A DNA stretch of 64,000 nucleotides, from the NCBI GenBank assembly GCA_030374805.1, contig JARGSG010000123.1:1-64000 (forward strand). The letters run 5' to 3'. The position numbers and the translations under genes are program-made. This document shows, piece after piece, positions 48,371 to 59,831 of this stretch. Under the pieces are notes generated by a model. The model was not told the origin of the DNA, did no database searches, and saw nothing but the letters and a program-made list of their open reading frames with translations. The DNA comes from Gracilaria gracilis. Lineage: Eukaryota; Rhodophyta; Florideophyceae; Gracilariales; Gracilariaceae. Within the stretch, counting starts at the first letter, position 1. Every line of letters begins with the position of its first letter.

Positions 48371-49977
48371 CAAAGCTGTGCTTGCGTTTCCGATCTGCAG
48401 CCTCATCGCACTTGTGCTGTAAAGTTCTGTAATACGTAGAGATTGGTCTGGGAGACGCGGGAAAATATCCTTCTTTCTACTTTTCCGTGGAAAATAGGTG
48501 CCGGGAATGTCAGTTTCATTGGCCCAATGATATATTATACTACATTGCGTATCAGAGCTCCGAGAAGCTGGCTTCTCGTAAGAAATGGTCGCAAAGCTCT
48601 TTGATAACAAAATGAGGTTTCTAATTAGTTTTAAGGTTTTGGAATTTTATTAGAACAATTGTTTGGTTACAATTTGTAATTAGGAGATTGTAATTAACAG
48701 AAGTCTCTTGAAATATAATTAAAAGCAATCTTTATGTTATAGTCAGGGGCAAATTTCTGATTACTCATTTTCCCGCTTGGAACTCATATAGTCAAATGTT
48801 TTTGGACAGTCGGTCAAATTAGTCAAGAAAAAGTCACTTCTAACTCCTTACGTTAGTAAAAGCGTTCTTGACTGTCTTACACAAGGTATTGGTAGTTTAG
48901 AACAAAACATGTGTCTCTTTAGAACCACATTAGCACTAATGCAAGTGCTACATATTTGTAGTAAAAAACAAAAATTTGATCTTCTCTCTATCCGGCTTTC
49001 TTTCAACGTAGCTTTGAAAGCAAATCAAGCTTTTATGTACACTTTGACTCCTTCTATTGACTACTTTTCAAGCAATAAAGTCAGTTCATTATATTCATGC
49101 GTTTTCTCTATGGAAGGCATTTAGTCAAAAATACGGGCCTGCTTTTAGTCTTTGTATTTGCAAGGTTTTATAGTTGTCCAACAAATAAGCTTTAATTCAC
49201 GGTACCAAGTAATTGGAACGAAGGGGAGAAAAAAATTGTAGAAGTTTGTTATGACAAAAAGCAATTTTAGGATTCAACATGATTTCAAATACAGAATGAG
49301 GGAAATCTGCGTGAGTTTTTTCTTAGTAATTTAATTCGTTGGCAGTGGAATGATCTAAACAAATGATATGTCCAGAAAGGCAACAAAATGCGCCGTGTCA
49401 CACGGCGCATTTGTACTGGTGAATATGCGGCTCCATGACCCTGTTTTTGAAACAGCTGTAAGCAATCTATATATAAGCGGTAGATTTGGCAGCTACGCCA
49501 ATTTTGAAAGAGATTACCAAAAATATGCAGATTGCTTGTTTTACTGCAGATTTTGACTGAGCAATGTATACTTTAGATCAAAACACATAGCTTCGTCTTC
49601 CTAGTAGAGGCTTTGCGATAGAACTCTTTTTGAGGGATTCCAAGAACCAGTATTAAGTTCAAAGAAGAAATCTCTTATTACTACAAGCAATTTGTTCCTT
49701 ATTCTCGCTATTTTCAATGGAGTCATAATAACTTTCATACTCTTTTTCTCTCTAAACAGCCAACCATCAAGTACTTATCCAAGCTATTTTAGTTTTGTTT
49801 TTCACTACCGCGCAACGTTTGCCATTTTTTGTTAGAAGTCATAATGAAAAGTCTTACGCACTTCAAATAATATTCAGCGTCGACCTATGCAATCCTCCAG
49901 CAATTTCAACCTCAAAAAATATCTGAAAGTCTCAAATGTTTTATTATATGATAAAGCGGTTCTTTAAACTATAGTAT
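48371..49977. other. AT-rich gene-poor stretch
   Basis: No gene supported. It holds a second, weaker group of GTCAAA words near 48.79-48.83 kb, two copies of the dispersed GCTTTGCGA word (48590-48599 complement, 49610-49620) and the palindrome at 49386. Confidence 0.5.
49386..49412. repeat. 27-bp perfect palindrome
   Basis: AAATGCGCCGTGT, a central C, then the exact complement. A partly decayed copy lies at 8594-8620. Confidence 0.85.
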
Positions 49978-50904
49978 TCAAACGGATGCTTCAATAGAAA
50001 AAAGGTTTTCCTCATTAGCACTAGAAATCTGCCTCAAATTTAAGAGTGAATGAAAACAAGCTGAATGTAGAGATCGGTGATGCCGAAACCGTGGCGAAAG
50101 GACCTTAAAATGTTTCATGCGCCGATTAGCAGTTTCGTCGCGAGCTCGTAGAATTGCAAAGTACTGATCTTCTTCTTCGTCACCTCCAATCTTAAAACAT
50201 CTTTCATCTAGATGACCTCCATCCGCTATTAATACTTCTCCTCCCACCAAAAAGTTTTTCATTCCTTTCCTAAAAATTTTGACGTCGGACAATGACCCAC
50301 AAGAAAAGGGTCGGTTAGCCCAAACTAGATCACCACTAGCTATACATATTCCCAATTCATATCGCAATCCTGCAGCGTTTAGTTTATGCAAATACCAACG
50401 AGGACTGAAAGGAGATGGTTCATTGATTGGAAATTCAGAGCCTTCAACAATCACAAAACAGTTCGTGTACTTTGATTTGTTCTTCAACCTTGAGATCCAA
50501 ACTAACTGAGAGGAGAAATAGGTTAGTGACTACCAAGGCTGTTAAAATAAAAACTATAGACTTACAACCTTTAAATCCGCCATGCTAGAGATCAATTTCC
50601 ACACCCAAGTCCGATATGTCTTTTCGTCAACGCCAGCAAGTCGGCTGTTCACAGCCTCCACATTGTATGTTTTAAGAAACATTAACGCCCACAATAGATG
50701 AATCGGTCGTCCTACACCATGGTTGTTCTGATAAAAACGAATCCAGGTCACGGCACAAACGCGTACGGAGACTCCAAAAAAGGCTCTGAAGCGGCGTAAA
50801 ATAGTTCGTTTACAGCATTTCCGTGCCCCTTTTGTGAACGGTTTACTCAAGCTGCGAAAGAGAGTTTCGAACTTTCGTGTCTTCCTGGCCCGAACGTTTA
50901 CCAT
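49978..50904 (-). CDS. Intron-containing DDE transposase (DDE_Tnp_4 / HARBI1-like)
   Basis: Two exons on the minus strand, 50904-50566 and 50505-49978, with a 60-bp intron (GTAAGT to CTCTCAG) on a codon boundary. The product has 288 residues. Exon 1 holds the helical N-terminal part (RFRAFFGVSVRVCAVTW, GRPIHLLWALMFLKTYN). Exon 2 has the core: VIVEGSEFPINEPSPF, then GLRYELGICIASGDLVW, IADGGHLDERC and RARDETANRRMKHF. Relatives usually have Asp in the first motif (VDGT-like); here it is Glu, so activity is doubtful. I found no terminal repeats. The whole frame otherwise looks intact, perhaps a domesticated or recently dead transposase. Confidence 0.7.
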
Positions 50905-52285
50905 GTTGGGTGATTCGGCCTTGAGCGGGCCGTGATCGGTTCCGGTTCAACTTTACTTAATGTACCTATTGAAACAAATCCCGTTCGCGTACACTGTCTC
51001 TTTACATCAACAGAATTGGCAACCTTGTTGTACCCGTTTAACTGATTATATATAATGATTACAGTACATGACGTGCAACGCGATTTATTTCGTTGTGGAG
51101 AACTCTGGCCACTTGGAACTTCAATATAATAATACAAAGAGGAGTCCAGAACATCTACACTTTCAAGAGTACGTCACTACCTTACAACCAATCCTACGCC
51201 ACGTTCTAGGCGTCGGGAGTGCATCATGTTCACGGGAAAGTGAATATTTCCCGGACATCGTAAACTTAGATTGTCCGTAGCGCGTTGCTTGTTCCTCCTT
51301 AGCAACATTTGCCGCAATAGTCAGCTACAAAAAGCCAGACTGAACTAAAGCAAAATATTTTACAAGACGCCAAACAGGTAGCAGAGAAATAAAAGCGCCG
51401 TCTTCTAGTGAAAGAAAGCGCTTTTTCGTACTTTTTTACGTGTTTGGATTGCAGAGATGACTATGAATATGACAGTAATTTTGAACGGTTTTGTCATATC
51501 ACACAGAACTCCGTCTCAGGAACTGGAGTACGCCATCGAGTAGTACTCTCTTCAGCTGTGTGGCAAGAAACTTGGCCATGGTTTCTGCTGCCTTTGAAGA
51601 GTGCATGGACGAGAAAGAGTTTCTTTTCTGCAACTAACGTAGTAGGGCTTGTAAGTGATGTTCATCAAAATTCTGGTGCCTCAATAACAGGCAACACGTG
51701 CTGTGTTACAGATGTAGGGCAAAGCCATTCTTATCCGTCATGCTGCCAATGCGGAATACATGCCCAATGACATTTTGATAGGACCACCCTTACGGAAAAA
51801 ATTCTATGTACGTAAGTCAAACTCTCAGTTGGTGGTTTTATATCTCATTGAAGCTTCAACTGTTTGTCCTTCGTATATTCTTTACAGACCTCCGGTTGTC
51901 GGAGGTCAAAATATAATACAAGTGTTCCCGAACAACAAGGTTCCTTGCAACGTATTTTCAAACCATTCGTACCCCTCGTGTTCCTCCACTGCATTTCGTT
52001 CCGTTAGAACATTGGAATGTTGCATTAAAGAATCAAAGTTATCTATTGGTTGTTTAAGATTACCTTTTCTCCCTTCAAGGCTTTTGATTGGTTGAAACCA
52101 GTGGTAAGGGATAACCAGACCAATGCTCCTTTTCAGTCCCCAGAAACCGTATATGAGCGCCCTGAAAAGTCTCCGATTTAGACTGATTGAGAACAACACA
52201 ATCTCTTCAAGTTCCTGCAAACGAGTTCCATACCGGATGCAGCACTCTGTAACATCAAGCGTACCTTCGCAGTTTTTCTTCAACC
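50905..52285. other. AT-rich stretch without a supported gene
   Basis: Frames of 111-125 codons at 51408-51770, 51760-52095 and 51906-52283 (minus) have no recognisable content. Confidence 0.45.
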
Positions 52286-53102
52286 ATGTCTCTTACTCTT
52301 CATAAGAACAGCCCAGCTGTCAAGCTCTTAATTAAGAAAATCAAAAGGGGAACAATCACTGAAGCTCAGACACCTGCAGAAGTTGGGAGAAGCAAAGCCC
52401 TCTTCCAGAAGCACAAGTTACCTGCCTTTCGCAATCGCTTGTATAAGCTCCGCCAACAGATACAAACTTCTAATGAACAAACGTTATTCTTATTGTATCC
52501 GAAAACTAACTTTCTAACTACTTTATTTTAGTTCTTGACGAAGACGAAGGTGATAAGTTGAATAGGAGATGTACAGAGCAACGGCTGCGCCCTCGTAAGG
52601 CAACCAAAGTCGACGATGAAGAACAGGATACGGTCGATATTGGAGAAGATGACTCCGTTTCATGCGCAGATGAATCATCCTTGCGCAACATGTTGGAACC
52701 ACTGTTTTAATTTCGGACTGGACTGAGGCCGGTACGATGGCAAAGAAACTGTCATTGGCAATTCTGTTGCACAGCGGTATGGGTGCTGGTGACTTTTCTG
52801 TTTCCGTTGGTCAAGGGGGATGCCATTTAGAACTACTTGTCTGCTGGCCTTCTGCTCTACTTCATATGGGAACTCTTCATAAAAAGTGGCTTGTAAGCAA
52901 TGAGAGTGCTACCCGTTTGAAGAGCTACCATCCAAAAATATTGGGCTTTGAGGCAGCCCTGAAAAAAAAGAGGAAGCAAGCAACGGATGTTGTAGAGTCG
53001 AAGGCAAATATTCATCTTCCCTTTCAAGTTGAAACACACATCGATTCGAAGCACAATTTAGGCTTGGTTGATCGTAATGAACAAATTGTGTATGTAGATT
53101 AG
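52286..53102 (+). other. Possible small genes or transposon ORFs
   Basis: Three coding-looking pieces lie on the plus strand. 52286-52531 (MSLTLHKNSPAVKLLIKKIK...) is basic and helical. 52531-52710 reads LDEDEGDKLNRRC... to MLEPLF-stop, strongly acidic, and starts right after TTTTATTTTAG, which looks like an acceptor, though no donor keeps the frame. 52737-53102 (ATG start) is a 121-codon frame with GGCHLELLVCWPSALL. They resemble parts of a transposon protein but I cannot name one. Confidence 0.35.
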
Positions 53103-53560
53103 AAAGCAGCTGTCGAAGGCTATGCAGTTTCTTTGGATGCAACAGCTTTTGAGCTTGTTTAGAGTCTGCGCACTTATACCAGCGAATCATTGGAGTGAAC
53201 AATAAAACTGATTGTAATCTGATTGTTACAAGATTCCAAGAATTATACAGTTCTATTACAGAAAGTCATTGAGAGATAGTGAACGACCGTGATCGATATA
53301 TTATTTTGTCACTCAGGTCCTGAACTGATATCTGATATTGTGAACTGGGGGCATACCAAATAACCTCAAGCGGTCCTCAAAATTTTATTCACAAGATTGA
53401 TTCTTCTCTAGTCGCGCCACAATAACGCAGACAGTCGTGTAATAACACAGACAGTTCTTGCCGCCGGTCCATTCCAATGCTACGCAATGTCCATATCTCG
53501 CGTTCCCAGCTTACCACCCTTTACCCCGTAATTCACATTGATCGTCACATTCCAAGTAAA

Positions 53561-54686
53561 CTAACCTCGGTTGTTCAGAAATGACTGGACCAAGACCTCC
53601 GCCTCGCGAAACACAACGCCAGCTTTGTTCTCGGCTGCAATACTTCTTCCAGACCTATTTCTGCTGTTGTCTTTGGGAGCTTCATTTTCCTTGTAAACAC
53701 GACCAACTTCAGCCACTGCAAGTGCAATGAATGTCTTCTTCTCACAATCATTGTCTTCAATCTCTTTCCCCTTTGAACTTGGCTCTGAAAATCCACCCAG
53801 AATCCCTTCTTGCTGACGCTTACCCAGTGAACCACGTAGATTGGTATATGACAAAAACGAACGATGGTCACGATGACCAGAACGTAGTGCAACGCTTGCA
53901 TCCCCCATACCGGCTCCAAAGAGTTCCGCAATCACAGTCGAACGTAGTCCATGCAACGCCATCGAACGTCGAACACCAACTCCGATGATCTTATTGTCAG
54001 CAAAAGCATCTAAAATGTAGCGTACAAGCGTGCTAGAACTGATGTTTTGAGGCTTGAAGAAAGACGAAGGTTTGCTGCCTCTGCAGTTAATAGCACAAAA
54101 AACTTATCTTGCGGTTCTCGAATGGAAGAGATGAGAGTAATATACTCCTCAATTTCAGCATAGACATTGATGATTCCGTGCAGCTGTTTGCGGTTCCAAA
54201 CGAAACCCTCCTTAGGCTTCGAGTTTATCCACTTCAGGCCCCCAGATTGGGTTTTAGATGCCCCGTCTGAGCTTCCAATCCTTCCGACGATGCGGTAAAC
54301 AGTCTCGGTACCCTCCACAACTTTTGTAGCATCCTGTAGGCGAAGCTCGTTCAACTCGCTCTTTCGAACAGCCGTCATAAGAGCTAGGTTGAAAATCATT
54401 CTCGTCAAAAATCCTTTCGGATGAGACTTTGACAGTTGCGCAGACTTGTAGAGAGCCACGATATTTTCTTCGGTCAATATATTGTGGCTTTTTCTGCATA
54501 CTCCATCGGCTTGTTGCTGTCTGATTTTGTTGTCCAAAGCGTTTGCTAGGCCTTTCTCTGGATCTGAGAACACTTTCTCTGAGAACAAGTTCAGTTCGTA
54601 GCCCCACTTGGACTTAAACGCACGTTGAAGGCCGGCGATGTACGACCTCAGTGTCGAGAGAGAAAGATTCTCATTTTCTCGAGTAC
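53561..54686 (-). pseudogene. Tyrosine recombinase, Crypton-like, truncated and frameshifted
   Basis: Two frames on the minus strand. The first, ending at 54010, has an N-terminal core-binding part (STLRSYIAGLQRAFK) and the first catalytic Arg block (TAVRKSELNELRLQD). After a one-base shift near 54010-54020 the second frame, to 53561, has HGLRST, RSGHRDHRSFLSYTNL with the H-x-x-R and the Tyr nucleophile. This order and the SGH...Y ending fit the Crypton/DUF3504 type. The 5' end is cut at 54686 by element 2; the first about 18 codons of the open frame are LTR sequence. Confidence 0.7.
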
Positions 54687-54756
54687 TGAAGGACAACACT
54701 CCTTGGAGGCAACTTGAGGTACTTTTTAATTTCCGCATCATGCGTTAGTAGATATA
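54687..54756 (+). repeat. 5' LTR remnant of element 2
   Basis: TGAAGGACAACACTCCTTGG onward matches 57836-57905 at about 92% and stops at TAGATATA, after which pol sequence begins. Confidence 0.85.
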
Positions 54757-54781
54757 GACTCAGTCGTCGCCGGCGAAGCCG

Positions 54782-55668
54782 TTGCCTACGCCGCATAGCG
54801 CGCCTGGAGTGACTACTTCGCATAACGGAGTGAAAATACCGCCTAAGGCGCCGTTGAGCTCGCACGTCCAAGACGGAGAAGAGTCGTCAGAGACTAAGTC
54901 GCCCAACACGCCTGAGGTGGGCCACACCGTGGACACGTCGCTAAATGCCCAGCAGGAAAGTGCCAACCTTAGCACACGGACTACACCTGTAAGGGAGATC
55001 AGCTCAGCGACCGAACCACGTCGACGAACCGAGCTGACACCTCCCGTGCATACGGAGGCGGAACACGCCACGGCGCAGACCAATGACGGCCACCCGTTGA
55101 CAACGTCACGTGCCACCACGGCGAGGCCGGTTCAATCAGGGTTGCGTTGACGCGAGCGCGTTTGACGCCACACACAACTCCGTCGAAACGGTCGCTCCCA
55201 CGCAAACTTGCGGTACGCCCACTTGGGACTCCCGCGGGAGAAGGAACTCTACGAAACCAAGGCATCGGGAACAATGACACCACGAGACGCGTGACAATCG
55301 ACCCAAATGGGGGACCACACCGCAAAGGTACAGTGCCACCAACCTTGTTGGACACAACAGGGTGTAACCGGAGCACCGACGCAGTGCCACACACGATGAA
55401 GCCGCCGGAGAGCTCTTCGAAGCAGGATGTCGGAATCACACGGCAAGGCCGGGAAGTCTTCCGACAGGAGTTCGTAATCGACCACATAGTGAAACACTCA
55501 TACCACCCGTTGGGGTACATACAGTATCTCGTACGTTGGTACGGCTACGGACCCGAGGCTGACTGGGATGAGCCAATAGAGCATCTCCCACGATCGAAAG
55601 TGTTGCAGTACCATCGGCGTACTCTCACGGGTCTCCCGGCGACAATTGTCAACGCCCAAGTGGGATAA
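54782..55668 (+). pseudogene. Element 2 pol C-terminus with chromodomain
   Basis: Starts inside the Pro/Thr-rich linker, which changes frame once near 55147. The final part keeps an intact chromodomain (EFVIDHIVKH, LVRWYGYGPEADWDEPIEHLP) and ends NAQVG, closely like element 1 (QVRWYGY, EPIEHLP, DQVG). No RT or integrase core remains. Confidence 0.85.
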
Positions 55669-55842
55669 CACGCCCCGAAGGGGAAGAAGCTAGCTCACCA
55701 AGAAGGAAGTTGAGAAGTGTAAGAAGACGAAGCTGGCACTTGGAAAAGGAAAAATATACGTCATAGACGGAAGTAGGTTTAATGGCCATCAAGGCTATAT
55801 CCTACAACAACACCGCACAGCGGGAATCAGGAGGAAGATGGA

Positions 55843-57800
55843 CTAAGCCCCCGACCCTTGGTTGGAAGGGCACGGAGCGCCGTCACCAGTACTCCCATTG
55901 CTGGGATTGAATCCACCAGTAAGGCGTGCAGCCAACGCATCCCGCATTGCGGCGACGTCCCCGCTCACGACAGTTGTGGAAAGCCCAACTCCTCGGAGGA
56001 ACTGAGCGATCACAGCCGCCTCACCGCTTCCACCCCCAGAGGTGAGGACGGCAGGCACCTCGATCACACCTGGTTCGTCTGGAAGGGAAGCCACCACAGC
56101 ACCTACCGACGAAGGTTCGGGCGCAAGTGGATCCACCGGCTCAGCCGTCGCCATTCCCGGCGCTGCCGTGTCATTGGAGGTCGGCTCAGCCGCGTTGGCA
56201 TAAGGAACCTCTTCGACTACGTCGTCATCATACCCTGTCTCGGGTTCGTCGTCCATCATTTGGTCGTCGTCACCGCCGTAGGCGTGGTAAAAATCGTCAG
56301 CGTCGACGAAGCCAACGGGATGCCCGTAAGGGATATACCCCGGAGCCATCCGGAGAGCTGCCGCTTCAGCTGCGGTGATCTCTTGGACCTCCCAGGGATT
56401 GAAGAAGATGAAATCTCCAGCCAATGGCGTGCGTCGTCCCGGAGACCGGTCGAAACCGCCGTCCTCGTGACCGCGGCCGCTCTGAGCGAAGGACACGCTG
56501 GCCCAATCAACTCGGTCGACTACGTCGAGAAGCCCACGAACTTCTACGGCATTGTTTTAACCTCCCAGAGGGACTCGCAACGAGAGTTCTCGGATGCACG
56601 CACGAAGGCGAGGCTGGACATACCACAGTCGATACTGGTCATATACGTCCCAGAGGAGATAAGCCGCGGTGCGGATTGCCCACCCGGTGAGCACCACGGA
56701 CCACAGTCCAGAATACGGATCCTCGATAAGGCAGGAGCCCAGATAGGAGAGGACCGGGGGCAACTCCACGTAGCACCCGCGACATACCTCCACCGAGGAC
56801 CACCAAGTGGGAATTGGAACGTAACGGCCCAGCCGGTGATTGTGCCGGATTCGATTGATCTCCGTGTTTTGATACGGACGAGGAACCCGAAACGGGAACG
56901 CGCACGACGCTCATCGCGGATGAAGTTCTGTAACCACCGCGAACGGGACTCCCGGCGAAGATACCTGAACTCCGCCCGGATGATTGGATGAATCCAGCAC
57001 ACCGCCTCCTGGCGTACATTAGGACGTCATCTCCAGGAGTAAGTCTCAACCACCGCCAAGCGGGCGCAATACGAAATCTCGCCTTGTGTACGGTACAACC
57101 GGAGATCGAAGCTGATGGAATCAGGAACTGGGAACTCGAAGTTCGCCCGGCTCTGCCGCGCATAGCCCAAGCGAACCAATGCCGCTTGAGCGGAAGCCAG
57201 CGACTCGCCGGAACGCCGCAAGATTGCGTGAGGAGGGACAGCAACCCGTCGACGCCAATCCCACGAGGTGGTGGCTAATGCCGGAAGATCTCCAGGAAGG
57301 CGATCAGTACCGTCCGCATAGGACACGATAAGCTCCTCCTTGAAAACGGCTGTAGGATGAAACCACGGAGCAGTCCGGAAGATGTGCGCGTGAACGCGAG
57401 GGTCCAGCCCGACTAGCTCGTCGTAGGAAGGCCACGGCACGTCATGCATGACGTGACCATGGGGCTGCTGCCCCGGAGGGAGAATGTGTCCGCCACTGGC
57501 GTTGAGACCCTGGGACGCCCCAGAAGCATTGCCGCTTTGCGGAAGAGGCACGGAACGAAATCCGAAGAAGTATCCCGAGTTCGGAGGTTGACCGCTCATC
57601 GCGCGAGGCACTCGAGAAACGGGAAGGTTGGTAGTAACACCGCGAGAGCGAGTTGAGGACTGTTGGGAACAGGATTGATCGTCGCTGGAGCGAGGTTTGC
57701 ACTGTCGAGTGGTAGTGACTTGATCTTCGCGAGGCGAGATGGAATCCGAAGACTTCGGGGATGCGCTTTTATGCCCACGGTTGGGAGTTCGATCCGCCAT
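55843..57800 (-). pseudogene. Antisense gene of element 2 (aORF2), frameshifted
   Basis: Starts at ATG 57800 (MADRTPNRG), 36 bp from the 3' LTR, and runs antisense to pol. Successive frames 57800-57027, 57002-56544 with an overlapping piece 56793-56557, and 56496-55843 carry blocks matching aORF1 in order: FRSVPLPQS, APWFHPTAV, IIRAEFRYLRR, VELPPVLSYLGS, SGLWSVVLTGW, GDFIFFNPWEVQEITAAEA, and the tail IAQFLRGVGL. At least three frame changes break it. The acidic stretch after FNPWE also corresponds to that of aORF1. Confidence 0.85.
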
Positions 57801-57835
57801 CGCGACGGCGTGGCTCACTCTTAAGGAGGGGGATA

Positions 57836-58736
57836 TGAAGAACAACACTCCTTGGAGGCGATTTGAGGTACTTTGTTAATTTCCGCATCATGCGTTAGTA
57901 GATATATATGAGCTACACCGCTATTAGCATGTCGCCTCGCTGAGGTAATTTCCACACATGTACACGTGGATTCCACGGTTCGAGGCGCCGCTTAGCGGGT
58001 GTGAATAGCACACGTGTAGCACGGATATGCCAGAGGCAGTGCACCCAGCATTGCTGTATTTACTTAGATATTTTATAGATTATTTTGCCCGGCGCACCCA
58101 CTGTCCGTGGTGCGCTGAGCTCAGTACTTAGAGGGTCGAGCACCGCTCCCCCAAGTAAACTGCCTCTTGCCAAGCAAGGGCTTCTGGCTCTAACTATCAC
58201 GCCTTCGCGGATTGTTCACCTCCAAGTGGGGTGACGACTGCGTTGTTCACGTATAGTTACCCACCCTTGTGGCGCTCAGAGTATAAATACTATTGGTGTG
58301 TCTCGTTCCGACCTATTGTCGTATACTCGCCCCTGCATTGGGTTTGCTTTATTCTCTCTCTCTTTTCCCCACTTTGGTGGTTTGCTTTCTCCCCTTTTTG
58401 GGTTTGCCTTTTTGCCCTGTTCTCAGTGGCCCGTTTCCGACACCTTGTCGTTGCCGTGCTACTCTCTTTCGAGGACTCATCTCGTGACCGTGTGAACACG
58501 TGGATCTCTACCGAATACTAATCAGCCTAACGCTCCGATGCTTGTCGTGGTGGTTTGACCTCGGATTTACACCCGGCTTAGCTGTGTCATTCCCAGAGTG
58601 CTCCGTTCGCTGTGCTGCCCTGTCGAGGGGAAGATTCCGAACGTCTTCGTGAGCCTGCGCTTTTCCCGCCAAAGGCGTTGCTCCATAAGTACTCTTCCGG
58701 GTCGCAATGAATTCTGTCGTACAAATACCGATAAGG
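57836..58736 (+). repeat. 3' LTR of element 2 (right end uncertain)
   Basis: Begins TGAAGAACAACACTCC directly after the polypurine tract. TATAAATACTATT at 58281-58293 (AGAGTATAAATAC) is a good TATA box. It shares a diverged core with 19731-20460. It ends at or before element 3's LTR at 58737. Confidence 0.7.
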
Positions 58737-59222
58737 TGTGGGGTCCGCCTGGTAGAGGGAGCGCGCGAGGGCTCAACCTAAAGGGGAAAAACACACAACC
58801 AATATGGTAGTAGGGCACCTGAAACCCGCAGGGGCAAACGGCGGGGCAACTAGTCTAGACCGTGTAGGTGTATGGTAGTAGACGTCGACGCGCGGTAAAA
58901 CCTGAATAGTAATAGAGTAGCAAGTGACCAAGATGGTATAGTTACTGCCCTTATGGTGCCTGACTTTACAATACCCGAGGGGGAAGGCGAGGTGCACGAC
59001 AATATATACAAGGTGCACCGACGCCAATCTCCCATGCGGGCATGACGTCATCGGCTGTGCCCATGACCTACTGTCATGGGCCAGCAATGCTAAACTATCC
59101 TAGACTATAAATTAGAAATTAGAAATTATAAAATACAGAATACCAATTGGGTACAGTGCAGCCAGCAAGGCGCACCAGTAGGCCCACATGGCACCAACCC
59201 ATTGAGGTCTCATTGTACTACA
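58737..59222 (-). repeat. 3' LTR of element 3
   Basis: On the plus strand it starts TGTGGGGTCCGCC and ends TTGTACTACA, the same kind of ends as element 1 (TGTGGGGCAAAGCC, TTGCTCTACA). GACCCCCTTCCTACCC follows, which on the minus strand is a polypurine tract. No second LTR is in the window to confirm the limits. Confidence 0.65.
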
Positions 59223-59831
59223 GACCCCCTTCCTACCCTGAGCCACGCCCTCGTGGCTTCTAGATCCTTTCACCAAGTCGGTTGCATCGTCGTACCAATT
59301 TGGTCCCTGTCGCAGCCTTCGTGCCATCTCGCGCCGTGCGTCGCATCGGCTCTGCGTCGCCGAGCGTACTGTGTTCACCACCTTGGTCATCACCGATTGC
59401 GGCTCTATCCACCTCTTTGTTTATCACCGACAGCGGCCTATTCATTCCCATTTGTGGTTTGGGCGCGACGCGCGCCCATTGCATACCTCCAAGGTTCTAC
59501 CTTTTTGGCTGCACGGCTTAGACCCATTTACCGTGTCGGTATACCCAGTGGGGGGGGCCGGGTTGCGCCTTTGGGCTCGTGTGAGCACTGTACCGTGGAG
59601 GGTTTTGGCGCCCACTTGGTTGCGGCGTGTCTCTCTGTCCCTTCGAGGTTCGACTACCAACCCTTCGAGGCACTGCCGCTGACTTCATCGAGGTTGTTCC
59701 ACCGTTATCCCTTCTGGTTGCCTTCGCACCCCTTTGCGGTTTGTCTACGCGGGCTCGCGCCACCGTGGCTTCTCGTCCGACCGACAAGGTTGAATCCGTT
59801 TATCGTGACCCCCGATCTTTATCTGAACCAC

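Larger units (their letters stand above)
54687..58736 (+). mobile_element. Ty3/gypsy element 2, internally deleted
   Basis: Plus-strand order: a 70-bp remnant of the 5' LTR, the C-terminal end of pol, an antisense gene on the minus strand, a polypurine tract (AAGGAGGGGGA ending 57833) and the 3' LTR. The rest of the 5' LTR, gag and most of pol are missing. The 5 bp before it are AGTAC; I could not place a matching duplication on the right, where element 3 begins. Confidence 0.8.
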
